A stretch of DNA of 64,000 nucleotides. Origin: Nioella sp. MMSF_3534. Lineage in GTDB: Bacteria > Pseudomonadota > Alphaproteobacteria > Rhodobacterales > Rhodobacteraceae. The position numbers and the translations under genes were made by a program. Below are positions 44,444-52,779 of this stretch, one piece after another. Position 1 is the stretch's first letter. Each line of letters begins with the position of its first letter. The notes below the pieces were generated by a model. The model did not search any database. It was not told where the DNA came from and saw only the letters and a list, made by a program, of their open reading frames with translations. The DNA lies in assembly GCF_030732985.1 (NCBI RefSeq), contig NZ_JASHJX010000006.1:61575-125574 (forward strand), in the 5' to 3' direction.

Positions 44444-45463
44444 TCAGGTTTCCGCCTTTATCGCCCGGTCCAGCATTAGCCGAAACGCCTTGGCCCCGGC
44501 ATCGAGCCCGAGGTCGATATGGGGTGTCACCGGATTCTTCATGCCCTTGTGAACCTCTTCCAGAACCTCCTTGTCCTCGAGGAAGGCCATCCTGGCACCG
44601 TCATTCATGTAGTCCGAGATCGCCTGATCCTCCGCATGATCATTGCGGTGCTGGAACCAGAAATAGCGGGTCCGGTCCTCATCAATCGGGGTCATGAAGT
44701 TGTAGGAGATGTTGACGAAGGTCTGCTCCACCTGCGGCTTGCCGTAACCCCCTGTGCCGACGGGCGTGTAGATCGATTTATTCACCCCGATGGCGGGCAT
44801 GCACATTTCGTAATGCTGGAGCCGGTCGCAATCGCCCTCGAAGCGGACCAGCTTTGCATAATAGGGCGACGGCGGCTTGTTCTCGATCCAGCGGGATACG
44901 ACGACGCCGTTGTCGTGGCGGTCGATATTGAGCGGCTCGTCATCCGTACCCGCCCCCGCGAAGGAGCTGAGATGCACCCAGGCCACGTGGCTGGGATCGA
45001 GCAGGTTGTCGCAGACCCACAGGTAATGGCAGTCGATATCCATGACCCCGCCATCGGTCTTGCCCCAGTTGGGATCGTCGAAATTGGGGATCGGGAAAAT
45101 GGTATCGGGATCGGCCAGGCCTGGGTCGCCCATCCAGATCCAGAGGAAGCGGTAGCGGTCCACCACCGGGTAGGATTTCACCACCGCCCGGCGCGGGGTC
45201 ATGCCGCGCTGCGTGGGGCTGTCGGTGCATGTGCCGGTGCAATCGAAGGTCAGCCCATGATAGCCGCATTCCACCGTATCGCCGATCAGGTTGCCCTTGG
45301 ACAGCGGCAGTTTACGATGCGGGCAGGCGTTTTCCAGCGCCACCGGCGTGCCGTCTTCCTTGCGGTAGAACACGATACGCTCGCCCAGAAAGGTCTCCGC
45401 CTTCAGCTCGCGGCCTACATCCTTGCTCCAGGCGGCAACATACCAGCAGTTTCTCAGATACAT
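44444..45463 (-). CDS. Rieske non-heme iron oxygenase, VanA-like
   Basis: A 339-residue oxygenase. The N-terminal Rieske domain binds 2Fe-2S through CPHRKLPLSKGNLIGDTVECGYHGL (Cys-x-His and Cys-x-x-His). The catalytic domain shows the iron site in DNLLDPSHVAWVH. The opening MYLRNCWYVAAWSKDV is typical of vanillate-demethylase and related O- or N-demethylating oxygenases. No reductase gene is adjacent. The start at 45463 lies below an operator-like palindrome also found upstream of the neighbouring LysR gene. Confidence 0.88.
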   Translation of the reverse strand: MYLRNCWYVAAWSKDVGRELKAETFLGERIVFYRKEDGTPVALENACPHRKLPLSKGNLIGDTVECGYHGLTFDCTGTCTDSPTQRGMTPRRAVVKSYPVVDRYRFLWIWMGDPGLADPDTIFPIPNFDDPNWGKTDGGVMDIDCHYLWVCDNLLDPSHVAWVHLSSFAGAGTDDEPLNIDRHDNGVVVSRWIENKPPSPYYAKLVRFEGDCDRLQHYEMCMPAIGVNKSIYTPVGTGGYGKPQVEQTFVNISYNFMTPIDEDRTRYFWFQHRNDHAEDQAISDYMNDGARMAFLEDKEVLEEVHKGMKNPVTPHIDLGLDAGAKAFRLMLDRAIKAET

Positions 45464-45536
45464 GGGTGGCGTCCTTTCTTCGGGTGGCTCCGCCCCATCC
45501 TGCCGCAAGGCGCAGGGTTGCGCCATGGGGCAGAGG

Positions 45537-45550
45537 TAATGCACCCATTA
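45537..45550. promoter_or_regulatory. Operator-like palindrome TAATG-CACC-CATTA upstream of the Rieske oxygenase
   Basis: TAATGCACCCATTA is an inverted repeat (TAATG/CATTA) 74-87 bp upstream of the oxygenase start. Almost the same sequence with one extra base occurs at 46507-46521 upstream of the lysR gene. The pairing suggests binding by the LysR protein encoded between them. Confidence 0.55.
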
Positions 45551-45556
45551 GGCAGG

Positions 45557-46495
45557 CTAATTCATTGGCAAAACAGCGTCCGGCAGGTCCGGTTCCGAGG
45601 CGACCTCGGACCTGATCCATGACAGGAAGCTTTGCACCTTGGCGCTGTCCATCCGGTCATGGCGCAGGACCAGCCAATAGGAGAGCGGCGACTGCGCAAT
45701 CTCGGGGAATGGCCGCACCAGCCGCCCGTCGCACAGCGCGTCGATCACCAGCGGCTTACGCCCGAGCGCCACACCGATCCCCTGAATCGCCGCCTGCACC
45801 ACGAGGTTCGATTGCCCGAAGCGTCGGGACTTGGCCGGTTTCGGCAGGGTCAGGCCGCAATTCCGCGCCCAGAAGTCCCACGTAGGGGCAGCATTGCCGA
45901 AGCTTTCGTTTTCGTCATGCAGCAGGGTGTGATGGGCCAGATCCTGCAATCGGTGCAGGCCGGGCGGGCCATCAAGCAATGCGGGGGCGCAGACGGGTGT
46001 CAGGCATTCATGCATCAGGTGATCCACGTGGAAACCGGGGTAGTCACCAAGACCGTACCGAATGCCGATATCGGCATCGGCGGCGGAAAACGGGTGCTGG
46101 CCGGTATCCGTCGCAATGGACACGGCCAGATGCGGATGCGTGGTGTCGAAATTGAGCAGGCGGGGGAACAGCCATGTAAAGGCAAAGCCCGGCAAACAAC
46201 TGATGACAATGGTGTTTTCCGATCGCGTCCGGTCTCGTAGCTGTGCGCAGACGTCCGAGATTCGCCCCAGCCCGTCCGAGATTGCACGGGCCAGCTGATC
46301 GCCTTCGCGCGTCGGTTCCGATTTGCGGGCACCACGGATCAACAGCTCATGCCCCAGCCATTCCTCCAGGGTCTTCACATGCTGGCTGACGGCGCTCTGG
46401 CTGACGCCCAGTTCCTGCGCGGCGGCTGAGAAGCCCGACAGGCGCACCACCGCCTCGAAAGCACGCAGGGCAGAGAAGGGAAGGTTGATGATCAT
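45557..46495 (-). CDS. LysR-family regulator (GcvA-like), probable regulator of the Rieske oxygenase
   Basis: A 312-residue LysR protein with an N-terminal HTH (LPFSALRAFEAVVRLSGFSAAAQELGVSQSAVSQHVKTLEEWLG) and an effector domain from about 95. The length and NLPFSALRAFEAV opening place it with GcvA-like regulators. The start at 46495 is preferred to one twelve codons upstream because homology begins at NLPFSALRAF. It is transcribed toward the Rieske oxygenase and away from the gene at 46616. Confidence 0.9.
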   Translation of the reverse strand: MIINLPFSALRAFEAVVRLSGFSAAAQELGVSQSAVSQHVKTLEEWLGHELLIRGARKSEPTREGDQLARAISDGLGRISDVCAQLRDRTRSENTIVISCLPGFAFTWLFPRLLNFDTTHPHLAVSIATDTGQHPFSAADADIGIRYGLGDYPGFHVDHLMHECLTPVCAPALLDGPPGLHRLQDLAHHTLLHDENESFGNAAPTWDFWARNCGLTLPKPAKSRRFGQSNLVVQAAIQGIGVALGRKPLVIDALCDGRLVRPFPEIAQSPLSYWLVLRHDRMDSAKVQSFLSWIRSEVASEPDLPDAVLPMN

Positions 46496-46506
46496 ATAAG
46501 TCAGTC

Positions 46507-46521
46507 TAATGGCACCCATTA
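46507..46521. promoter_or_regulatory. Operator-like palindrome TAATG-GCACC-CATTA upstream of lysR
   Basis: The inverted repeat TAATGGCACCCATTA lies 12-26 bp before the LysR start, in the 120-bp divergent region shared with the gene at 46616. It matches the site at 45537-45550 except for one spacer base. Autoregulation by the LysR protein is likely. Confidence 0.55.
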
Positions 46522-46615
46522 CGGGAATCAAATAGCTGAATGCAACCAGCGTGATTTAGAGTGACTTCACGATCCGTCAACATTTTTGGTGTAGATCAGG
46601 AAAGGAGCCCACCAG

Positions 46616-47701
46616 ATGCCGACCCCGTCCCCGGAAAAAGGTGCGCTCAACCTGCTGCGCAATTGCGCCCATGCGGCGGCGGGTGACAGGCTGCTCATCG
46701 CCTATGAGCCACCTGAATATGGCTATTTCGATGCCGATGCCGTCAGTATCGTTTCCCGAGCTGCCGAACGCCTCGGGCTTCGGGTCGATGCGGTCGACGT
46801 GGGGTTCAACCCCGACAACCCGCACCTGCCGCCGGAATTGCTGGCCCGGTTCGAAGCGGCCGATATCATCGTCTTCCTTGCACGGCTCGGCGATCAACTG
46901 CGCTTTTCCGACATGCCGCAGGGCAAGACCATCATCGTCAGCTTCGCGCTCTCGCGCGATCTGTTCGGGTCGGGCTTTGCCAATGGCCATCACGCGGCGT
47001 TTCTGGAATTAAAAGCCGCCGTGAACGAGACGCTGGACCGGGCGGAACATGTGCGGATCACCTGTCCGCTCGGAACCGAGATCACCGGCCGGCCCGAAAT
47101 GAACCTGACGCCAGAGGGCGACACGACGATCCTGCGCTTTCCGATGTCGGTCTTTACCCCGGTGCCCGCCAATAGCTTCTCGGGCCGCGCGGCGATGAGT
47201 TTTCTGACCGGCACCGGTTCGAAGTATTACGACGACTATTCGCCCGAATTCAGCGCACCGGTTTTTGCCCTGATGGAGAACGGTCGCCTGACCGGGTTCG
47301 AGGGCGAACCGGCGGATGTCGCCCGCGCCAATGCGCAATACGACCGGGTGTCGTCGATGTTCGGGATCGACCGCGATTTCGTCCATTCCTGGCATGCGGG
47401 CATTCATCCCGGCTGCGGCTATCCCTGGGACATGCGCCAGAACTACGAACGGTGGGGCGGCGCGGCCTTCGGCAACCCGCGCATCCTGCATTTCCACACC
47501 TGTGGCACCTATGCGCCGGGCGAGATCAGCTGGAACATCTTCGACCCCACGATCGAGGTCGATGGCGTGACCCTGTGGGAAGAGGGCGTCTTCCGCGCCG
47601 AGCGTCTGCCCGAGGGGCCCGCGATCCTTGCCCGCTATCCCTGCGCTGCGGCGCTCTTCGCCGCGCCAGACCGGGATATCGGCCTGCGCGCCACCGGGTA
47701 G
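46616..47701 (+). CDS. Hypothetical protein, possibly a metal-dependent enzyme distantly like M29 aminopeptidase/NicX
   Basis: A 361-residue cytosolic-looking protein without a signal peptide. The N-terminal half is alpha/beta (GDRLLIAYEPPEYGYFDADAVSIVSRAAERLG, ADIIVFLARLGDQLRF). The middle reads VRITCPLGTEITGRPEMNL, and the C-terminal half is His-rich (HSWHAGIHPGCGYPWDM, ILHFHTCGTYAPGEISW). This two-part plan recalls M29 aminopeptidases and the dihydroxypyridine dioxygenase NicX, which use a metal in the C-terminal half, but I cannot confirm the metal residues. It is divergent from lysR, with AAAGGAG before the ATG, so it may be a second target of that regulator. Confidence 0.55.
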   Translation: MPTPSPEKGALNLLRNCAHAAAGDRLLIAYEPPEYGYFDADAVSIVSRAAERLGLRVDAVDVGFNPDNPHLPPELLARFEAADIIVFLARLGDQLRFSDMPQGKTIIVSFALSRDLFGSGFANGHHAAFLELKAAVNETLDRAEHVRITCPLGTEITGRPEMNLTPEGDTTILRFPMSVFTPVPANSFSGRAAMSFLTGTGSKYYDDYSPEFSAPVFALMENGRLTGFEGEPADVARANAQYDRVSSMFGIDRDFVHSWHAGIHPGCGYPWDMRQNYERWGGAAFGNPRILHFHTCGTYAPGEISWNIFDPTIEVDGVTLWEEGVFRAERLPEGPAILARYPCAAALFAAPDRDIGLRATG

Positions 47702-47729
47702 CGGCAGGGGGCTTGCCAGAATCGCGGGC

Positions 47730-47757
47730 GGCCCCATAATCAATAGGTAATGGGGCC
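47730..47757 (+). other. Hairpin between the unassigned gene and the desaturase gene
   Basis: Eight-base arms GGCCCCAT/ATGGGGCC with a 12-nt loop lie 29 nt after the stop codon. There is no T-run. A third GGCCCCAT follows at about 47768-47775. It may be a weak terminator or a message-processing hairpin. Confidence 0.4.
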
Positions 47758-47867
47758 GGTGTGAGGCGGCCCCATGGTGCGGAGCACTCCCGTCTCCGGT
47801 GCCGGTCCTGTCCGAGATGGCGCCCCTTGCGGCCCCCGGCACCGGCAGAACTCATGGACCACCAACA

Positions 47868-48806
47868 ATGACACACGGCATCGTCACGCCCCTGACCCAG
47901 GCGCTTGCAGAGGGCAAGCTGACCCGGGACGAGCTCAAATCCTTCATGCAACGATCCGACGGCCCGGCGCTGCGGCGGCTGGCGCTTTGGGTGCTGGTGC
48001 TGGCCGGCACCACCACGCTGATCGCGCTGGCCTGGGACAGCTGGCTGATCTGGCCCGCCATGTTCCTGCAAGGGATCGTGCTGGTGCACCACTTTTCGCT
48101 CCAGCATGAATGCGTGCATTACACCGTGTTCCGGACGCGCAAGCTCAACGATATCGTGGGCCAGATCTGCGGGTTGATCATCCTGCTTCCGCACCGCTTC
48201 TTCCGGTATGAGCATTGCGACCACCACACCTATACGCAGCTGACCGGGCAGGACCCCGAACAGATCCCGATGCCGAAGACCTACGGGGAATACTTGCGGT
48301 ATCTCTCCGCCATTCCCTACTGGCGGGCCAAGTTCACCGAGGTTTTCCGCCATGCCAGCGGGCGGCTTTCCGATGTCGAAAAGCGCTTCATCCCTAAGGA
48401 GGAACATGCCGCCGTCTATTGGGACGCGCGGATGATGCTGGGGGTCTATGCGGTGATCTTCGCCGCCATGGCACTGACTGGCTGGTGGGGGCTGGTCTGG
48501 TATTGGATCATTCCCCTGTTCCTCGGCGAACCGGTGATGCGCTTCATCCGGATGACCGAACATGTGGGCCGCCCCACCGTGGCGCAGATGAGCGACAACA
48601 CCCGCACCAACCTCGTCTCCGCCCCCTGGCGCTTCCTGTGCTGGAACATGAACTACCACGCCGAACATCACTACGTGGCCTCGGTGCCCTATCACGCCCT
48701 GCCGCGCCTGCACGCGAAGCTGCGCGACCATATCCATGTTGAGCCGCGCGGCTATCTCGGGGCGCATCTCGACATCCTGCGCCAGATCCGCGAGGCCCGG
48801 GGATGA
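47868..48806 (+). CDS. Membrane fatty-acid-desaturase-fold diiron oxygenase
   Basis: A 312-residue inner-membrane protein with the three histidine boxes of the desaturase superfamily: HHFSLQHECVHY, HCDHHTYTQ and NYHAEHHYVASVPYHALPRLH. They bind two irons and activate oxygen. It is coupled to a Rieske ferredoxin gene by four-base overlap, an arrangement typical of hydroxylases or N-demethylases that draw electrons from a dedicated ferredoxin rather than of lipid desaturases. The neighbouring sarcosine oxidase operon makes an N-methyl amino acid a plausible substrate, but this is inference. Confidence 0.85.
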   Translation: MTHGIVTPLTQALAEGKLTRDELKSFMQRSDGPALRRLALWVLVLAGTTTLIALAWDSWLIWPAMFLQGIVLVHHFSLQHECVHYTVFRTRKLNDIVGQICGLIILLPHRFFRYEHCDHHTYTQLTGQDPEQIPMPKTYGEYLRYLSAIPYWRAKFTEVFRHASGRLSDVEKRFIPKEEHAAVYWDARMMLGVYAVIFAAMALTGWWGLVWYWIIPLFLGEPVMRFIRMTEHVGRPTVAQMSDNTRTNLVSAPWRFLCWNMNYHAEHHYVASVPYHALPRLHAKLRDHIHVEPRGYLGAHLDILRQIREARG

Positions 48807-49117
48807 GCGGCAAGGACTGGCGCGACGTGATCGCGGTGGCGGATCTGGAGAAGAACTGGGTCACGCGGGTGGAGGTTGGGCGGCGGCTGATTGCCGTCTA
48901 TGACACACCGAGCGGGGTTTATGCCTCGCTCGCGCTCTGCAATCACGGCGGGGCGGACCTGTGCGACGGGTATTTCGACGGCCATGTCATCGAATGCCCG
49001 CTGCACCAGGGCGCCTTCGACGTGCGCGACGGGCGGCCCGTGGCGGCACCTGCGACGCGGCCCATGCGGGTGCTGGAGGCGCGGGTTCAGGACGGTATGG
49101 TGCAGGTCAGGATATGA
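48803..49117 (+). CDS. Rieske-type 2Fe-2S ferredoxin
   Basis: A 104-residue small Rieske protein with cluster ligands in LCNHGGADLCDGYFDG (Cys-x-His) and ECPLHQGAFDVRDG (Cys-x-x-His), followed by RPMRVLEARVQDGMVQVRI. It would deliver electrons to the desaturase-fold protein encoded immediately upstream (ATGA overlap). The last 11 bases overlap the end of the convergent soxG. Confidence 0.92.
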   Translation: MSGKDWRDVIAVADLEKNWVTRVEVGRRLIAVYDTPSGVYASLALCNHGGADLCDGYFDGHVIECPLHQGAFDVRDGRPVAAPATRPMRVLEARVQDGMVQVRI

Positions 49118-49604
49118 CGCGGGTCAGATAATCCGCCACCATCGGGCCGAAGCTTTGCTCGACGGCCAGATCGAATCCGTCCGCGCAGCGGGTGACGAGC
49201 GCCTTGAGGCCGAAGGCTTCGGTGAAGCCGGCACCGTCCGGGCCAAAACGGCTAGTGTGCAGGTCCATCGGGCAGGCCACGGCCATGACCTCCGCCGCGT
49301 CCGGCCCGGTGATGCGGAACCACGCGAGCGTGTCCGAGACGCGGACGAGGGAGATCTCTGGCGGGGCCTCGGCGGGGCGAAGGGCGGCGTCGAGCGTGCC
49401 CTCTCGGGTCAGATCGGCGCGCAGGAGCCAGTGATCGGGGCCAATGAACATCAGCGTCGCCCCCCCGGCTTCGGTTTTCGTGTTGGGCTGGTCGGGGAAG
49501 GGCGGCAGCGCGTCGCCCGCCCAGGCCGCAAGCGCCTCCCGCGGGCCCTTGAGATCATGAAGCGCCTGCGTCTCCAACCTTTCAAATGTCACGTCATAGG
49601 GCAT
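49107..49604 (-). CDS. soxG: Sarcosine oxidase gamma subunit
   Basis: A 165-residue subunit of heterotetrameric sarcosine oxidase. GATLMFIGPDHWLLRAD, SLVRVSDTLAWFRITGPDAAEVMAVACPMDLH and the closing SFGPMVADYL correspond to SoxG. It starts three bases after soxA. The tetramer oxidises sarcosine to glycine with transfer of the methyl carbon to tetrahydrofolate and formation of hydrogen peroxide. Confidence 0.9.
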   Translation of the reverse strand: MPYDVTFERLETQALHDLKGPREALAAWAGDALPPFPDQPNTKTEAGGATLMFIGPDHWLLRADLTREGTLDAALRPAEAPPEISLVRVSDTLAWFRITGPDAAEVMAVACPMDLHTSRFGPDGAGFTEAFGLKALVTRCADGFDLAVEQSFGPMVADYLTRVIS

Positions 49605-49607
49605 CGC

Positions 49608-52562
49608 TCAGGACCTCAGCTTGTCGCCATCGGGGTCGTAATGGCAGGGCGCCGTCACCCGCACCGGGATGACCTCGCCGCCCTTCAGCCGCACATGCGC
49701 GGTTTCGCCGTGGCGCGCGTGGCCGCCTTCCAGCAGCGCAAGCCCGACCCACCTCTCATGCACCACGCTCCAGACGCAGGCGGTGACAAACCCTTCGGTC
49801 TTTTCCCTGCGTCCGCCCGGCGTCAGCGGCGCACCTTCGGGGATCTGGCGATCGGGCTCGGGGATCACACCCACCAGTTCGCGCCTTGGCGCGGCCCCCT
49901 CGCGCCGGATCTGGACCGCGCGTTTGCCGAGGTAGTCGGACTTCTTCTTCGACATCGCCCATCCCATTCCAAGGTCATAGGCGTCAACGGTTCCGTCGAC
50001 CTCGTGCCCGAGCGACAGGAAGCCCTTTTCGACCCGCAGGACATGGCTCGCCTCGGACCCCACGGGCAGGATGCCGAAGGGGGCGCCTGCCTCCATCACC
50101 TTGGCCCATAGCGCGCGCATATGACGGGGGGCGACATTGACCTCAAAGGACAGTTCCCCGGTGAAACTGACGCGCACCACGCGGGCGGGCAGGCCTGCAA
50201 CGGTGCCGTCGCGGACGGTCATGAAGGGGAAGGCCTCGGGCGAAAGGTCGATATCGGTGCCGAGCGCCGCCATCACCTCCCGCGCTTTCGGGCCGCAGAT
50301 CGTGGCGTTGTTCCACTGGCTGGTGACGGTGGTGATGAAGACGTTCCACTCGGGGAAACGGGTTTGTAGCATCTCCTCCATATGGCCGTTGATCGCGTCG
50401 GCATGGCCGGTGGAGGTGGAGACGATCCAGCGATGGTCATCGAGCCGGAAGCACACGCCGTCATCCATGATCAGCCCGTCATCGGACAGCATCAGCCCGT
50501 AGCGCCCGTTGCCCGGTTTCAGCGAAGACATGACGTTGCTGTAGAGATAATCGAGGAAGCGGCCCACGTCGCGGCCCTTCAACTCGAACGTGCCAAGCGG
50601 CGAGCCGTCATAGACGCCCACACCAAAGCGCACCGCCCGGCATTCGCGATTGGTGGCCTCCTGCAAGCCTTCGCCCGCGCGCGGGAAGTAACCGGGCCTG
50701 CGCCAGCGCGCGCCCGCCTCATACATGAAGGCGCCCTGGGCGAGGTTCCATTCGGTGATCGGCGTGTGCCGGTAGGGCAGCGCGACGGTTTCTTCGCGCA
50801 GGCCCCCGATGGCCCCGAAGGAGACGGGCGTATAGGGCGCGCGGAAGGTGGTGGTGCCGACCTGATCCATGGCCAGCCCCTGCGCCAGTGCCACGGTGCC
50901 GATGATGTTGATATTGCCGGTCTTTCCCTGATCGAAGCCCATGCCGCCGGTGGTGTAGCGCTTGACGTGCTCGACGTTGGAATAGCCCTCGCGCAGGGCA
51001 AGGTGGATGTCGTCCACGGTCACGTCGTTCTGCAGGTCGAGGAAGGCCTTTCCCTTCGCGGTTTCGACGCGCCAGAGCGGCTCCATCGCGTAGGGCAGGT
51101 CGGGGGCGTCGGGGATGTCCGGAGGCGTGGTTCCGGCGATCTGCGCGGCGGCTTCCGCGCCGGAGCGCAGCGCGTCTTGCAGGGTGAGCGCGCCATTGGC
51201 CGCTCCTGCGGCGCTGATGGGCTGCGCGGGCGTGTCGGGCAGGAAGGTTGCAAGCGGATCGTCATAGCGCAGCGTGCTGCGGGACTGGGACCAGAGGTGC
51301 ACCGTGGGGTTCCAGCCACCCGACATGGCCAGCAGATCGCAGGAGAGGATCCGCGCCGAGCCGCCGGTTTTCGCGGCGACGGCCACGCTGCGGATCTGCC
51401 GTGTGCCCTGAGCCTCGGTCACGCATTTTCCGGCCATGATCTCGATGCCGGGCACGATTGCCCGCGCCTCGTCGGGCACCGCATCACGGCTGTCGGCGAT
51501 GGCCCTGACCTCGACCCCCGCCGCCGCCAGATCGGCGGCCACCGCATAGGCGGAATTGTTGTTGGTAAAGATCACCGCCCGCTTGCCGGGGGCGACGCCA
51601 TAGCGGTTGACGTAGGCCTGCACGGCAGAGGCAAGCATCACGCCGGGCCGATCGTTATTGCCGAAGACGAGGCCGCGTTCGATGGCCCCCGTTGCGGTGA
51701 TCACATGGCCCGCGCGCACCCGCCATGTGCGTTCCAGAAGGCTGGGGTTCGCCGGGGCACGTTCCGTCACCATTAGGTAGTTGTGCTCGCGATAGCCCCA
51801 GACGGTCGCATTTTGCAGATGGGTCACGTTGGGCATTGCGTTGAGTTCGGCAAACGTCGCGTCCACCCACTCCATTGCATCTGTGCCACCGATGGTCAGC
51901 CTTCGCGACAAAAGCGACCCGCCCGCCTCGCACCCCTCATCCGCGATCATCACCCGCAACCCGGCGCGTGCGACGGTCAGCGCGGCCATCAGCCCCGCCG
52001 GGCCTGCCCCCGCGATCAGCACATCGCAATGGCCGTAGCGGGTTTCGTAGTGGCCCTTTGATGGCGGTTCCGAGGGCGCGGCGGCCAGCCCCGCGGCCTT
52101 ACGGATCGGGCGTTCGTAGAGGTGCCAGTTCGGCCATTTGAACGTCTTGTAATAAAAGCCCGCCGGGATGAAGCGGCTGGCCAGCTGGTTCACCGCGCCG
52201 ATGTCGAAAGCCAGAGAGGGCCAGCAGTTTACCGCCTTCGCCGCCAGCCCCTCGGTCAACGGCACGGTGGTGGCGGGGCGGTTGCCCGACGCGTCATCGC
52301 CCATCAGTTCCACGAGCGTCGCGGGTTCCTCCACGCCCGCGCCGACGATGCCGCGCGGGCGGTGGTATTTGAAGCTGCGCGCGGTGAGCCGCACGCCGTT
52401 CGCCAGCAAAGCCGAGGCCAGCGTGTCGCCCTGAAACCCGGTGTAAGCCTTGCCGTTGAAGGTGAAGTGGAGCGGCTTTGACCGGTCGATCCGGCCGCCC
52501 GCTGCCAGCCGGTTACCTGCCGCCATCCGGGGCCTCCACGATGTCATGGGTGCGCGTGTCAC
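49608..52562 (-). CDS. soxA: Sarcosine oxidase alpha subunit
   Basis: A 984-residue subunit, the normal length. The N-terminal 2Fe-2S-like fold (LHFTFNGKAYTGFQGDTLASALLANGVRLTARSFKYHRPRG) is followed by the NAD-binding domain (VLIAGAGPAGLMAALTVARAGLRVMIADE). The C-terminal GcvT-like folate domain has FRAPYTPVSFGAI, CRAVRFGVGVYD, VRVSFTGELSFEVNV and RVEKGFLSLGHEVDGTVDAYDLGMGWAMS. Its start overlaps soxD by about 50 bases in another frame. It is the core of sarcosine oxidation. Confidence 0.96.
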   Translation of the reverse strand: MTRAPMTSWRPRMAAGNRLAAGGRIDRSKPLHFTFNGKAYTGFQGDTLASALLANGVRLTARSFKYHRPRGIVGAGVEEPATLVELMGDDASGNRPATTVPLTEGLAAKAVNCWPSLAFDIGAVNQLASRFIPAGFYYKTFKWPNWHLYERPIRKAAGLAAAPSEPPSKGHYETRYGHCDVLIAGAGPAGLMAALTVARAGLRVMIADEGCEAGGSLLSRRLTIGGTDAMEWVDATFAELNAMPNVTHLQNATVWGYREHNYLMVTERAPANPSLLERTWRVRAGHVITATGAIERGLVFGNNDRPGVMLASAVQAYVNRYGVAPGKRAVIFTNNNSAYAVAADLAAAGVEVRAIADSRDAVPDEARAIVPGIEIMAGKCVTEAQGTRQIRSVAVAAKTGGSARILSCDLLAMSGGWNPTVHLWSQSRSTLRYDDPLATFLPDTPAQPISAAGAANGALTLQDALRSGAEAAAQIAGTTPPDIPDAPDLPYAMEPLWRVETAKGKAFLDLQNDVTVDDIHLALREGYSNVEHVKRYTTGGMGFDQGKTGNINIIGTVALAQGLAMDQVGTTTFRAPYTPVSFGAIGGLREETVALPYRHTPITEWNLAQGAFMYEAGARWRRPGYFPRAGEGLQEATNRECRAVRFGVGVYDGSPLGTFELKGRDVGRFLDYLYSNVMSSLKPGNGRYGLMLSDDGLIMDDGVCFRLDDHRWIVSTSTGHADAINGHMEEMLQTRFPEWNVFITTVTSQWNNATICGPKAREVMAALGTDIDLSPEAFPFMTVRDGTVAGLPARVVRVSFTGELSFEVNVAPRHMRALWAKVMEAGAPFGILPVGSEASHVLRVEKGFLSLGHEVDGTVDAYDLGMGWAMSKKKSDYLGKRAVQIRREGAAPRRELVGVIPEPDRQIPEGAPLTPGGRREKTEGFVTACVWSVVHERWVGLALLEGGHARHGETAHVRLKGGEVIPVRVTAPCHYDPDGDKLRS

Positions 52563-52770
52563 GCCAGATGGTCAGCCATGTCCCGCAGCCGCGCACGTGC
52601 CACCATTGTTCCTGAACGGGGCCGAGCGGGTTGGGCACCTGCGTCAGCCACGCGGTCCAGTCTTCGTCACTGACCGCCGACGGATCAGGACGCGGGGGCT
52701 TCACCGGCCCGCCGAAGGAGAACTCGCTTTCATTGCGCGGCCCGCAGAAGGGGCAAGGGATCTGCATCAT
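52513..52770 (-). CDS. soxD: Sarcosine oxidase delta subunit
   Basis: An 85-residue zinc-binding subunit with QIPCPFCGPRNESEFSFGG (CxxC) and WWHVRGCGTWLTIWRDTRTHDI (His and Cys completing the zinc site), matching SoxD. It lies between soxB and soxA, the usual soxBDAG order, nine bases after soxB. Confidence 0.95.
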   Translation of the reverse strand: MMQIPCPFCGPRNESEFSFGGPVKPPRPDPSAVSDEDWTAWLTQVPNPLGPVQEQWWHVRGCGTWLTIWRDTRTHDIVEAPDGGR

Positions 52771-52779
52771 TTGCCTGTC

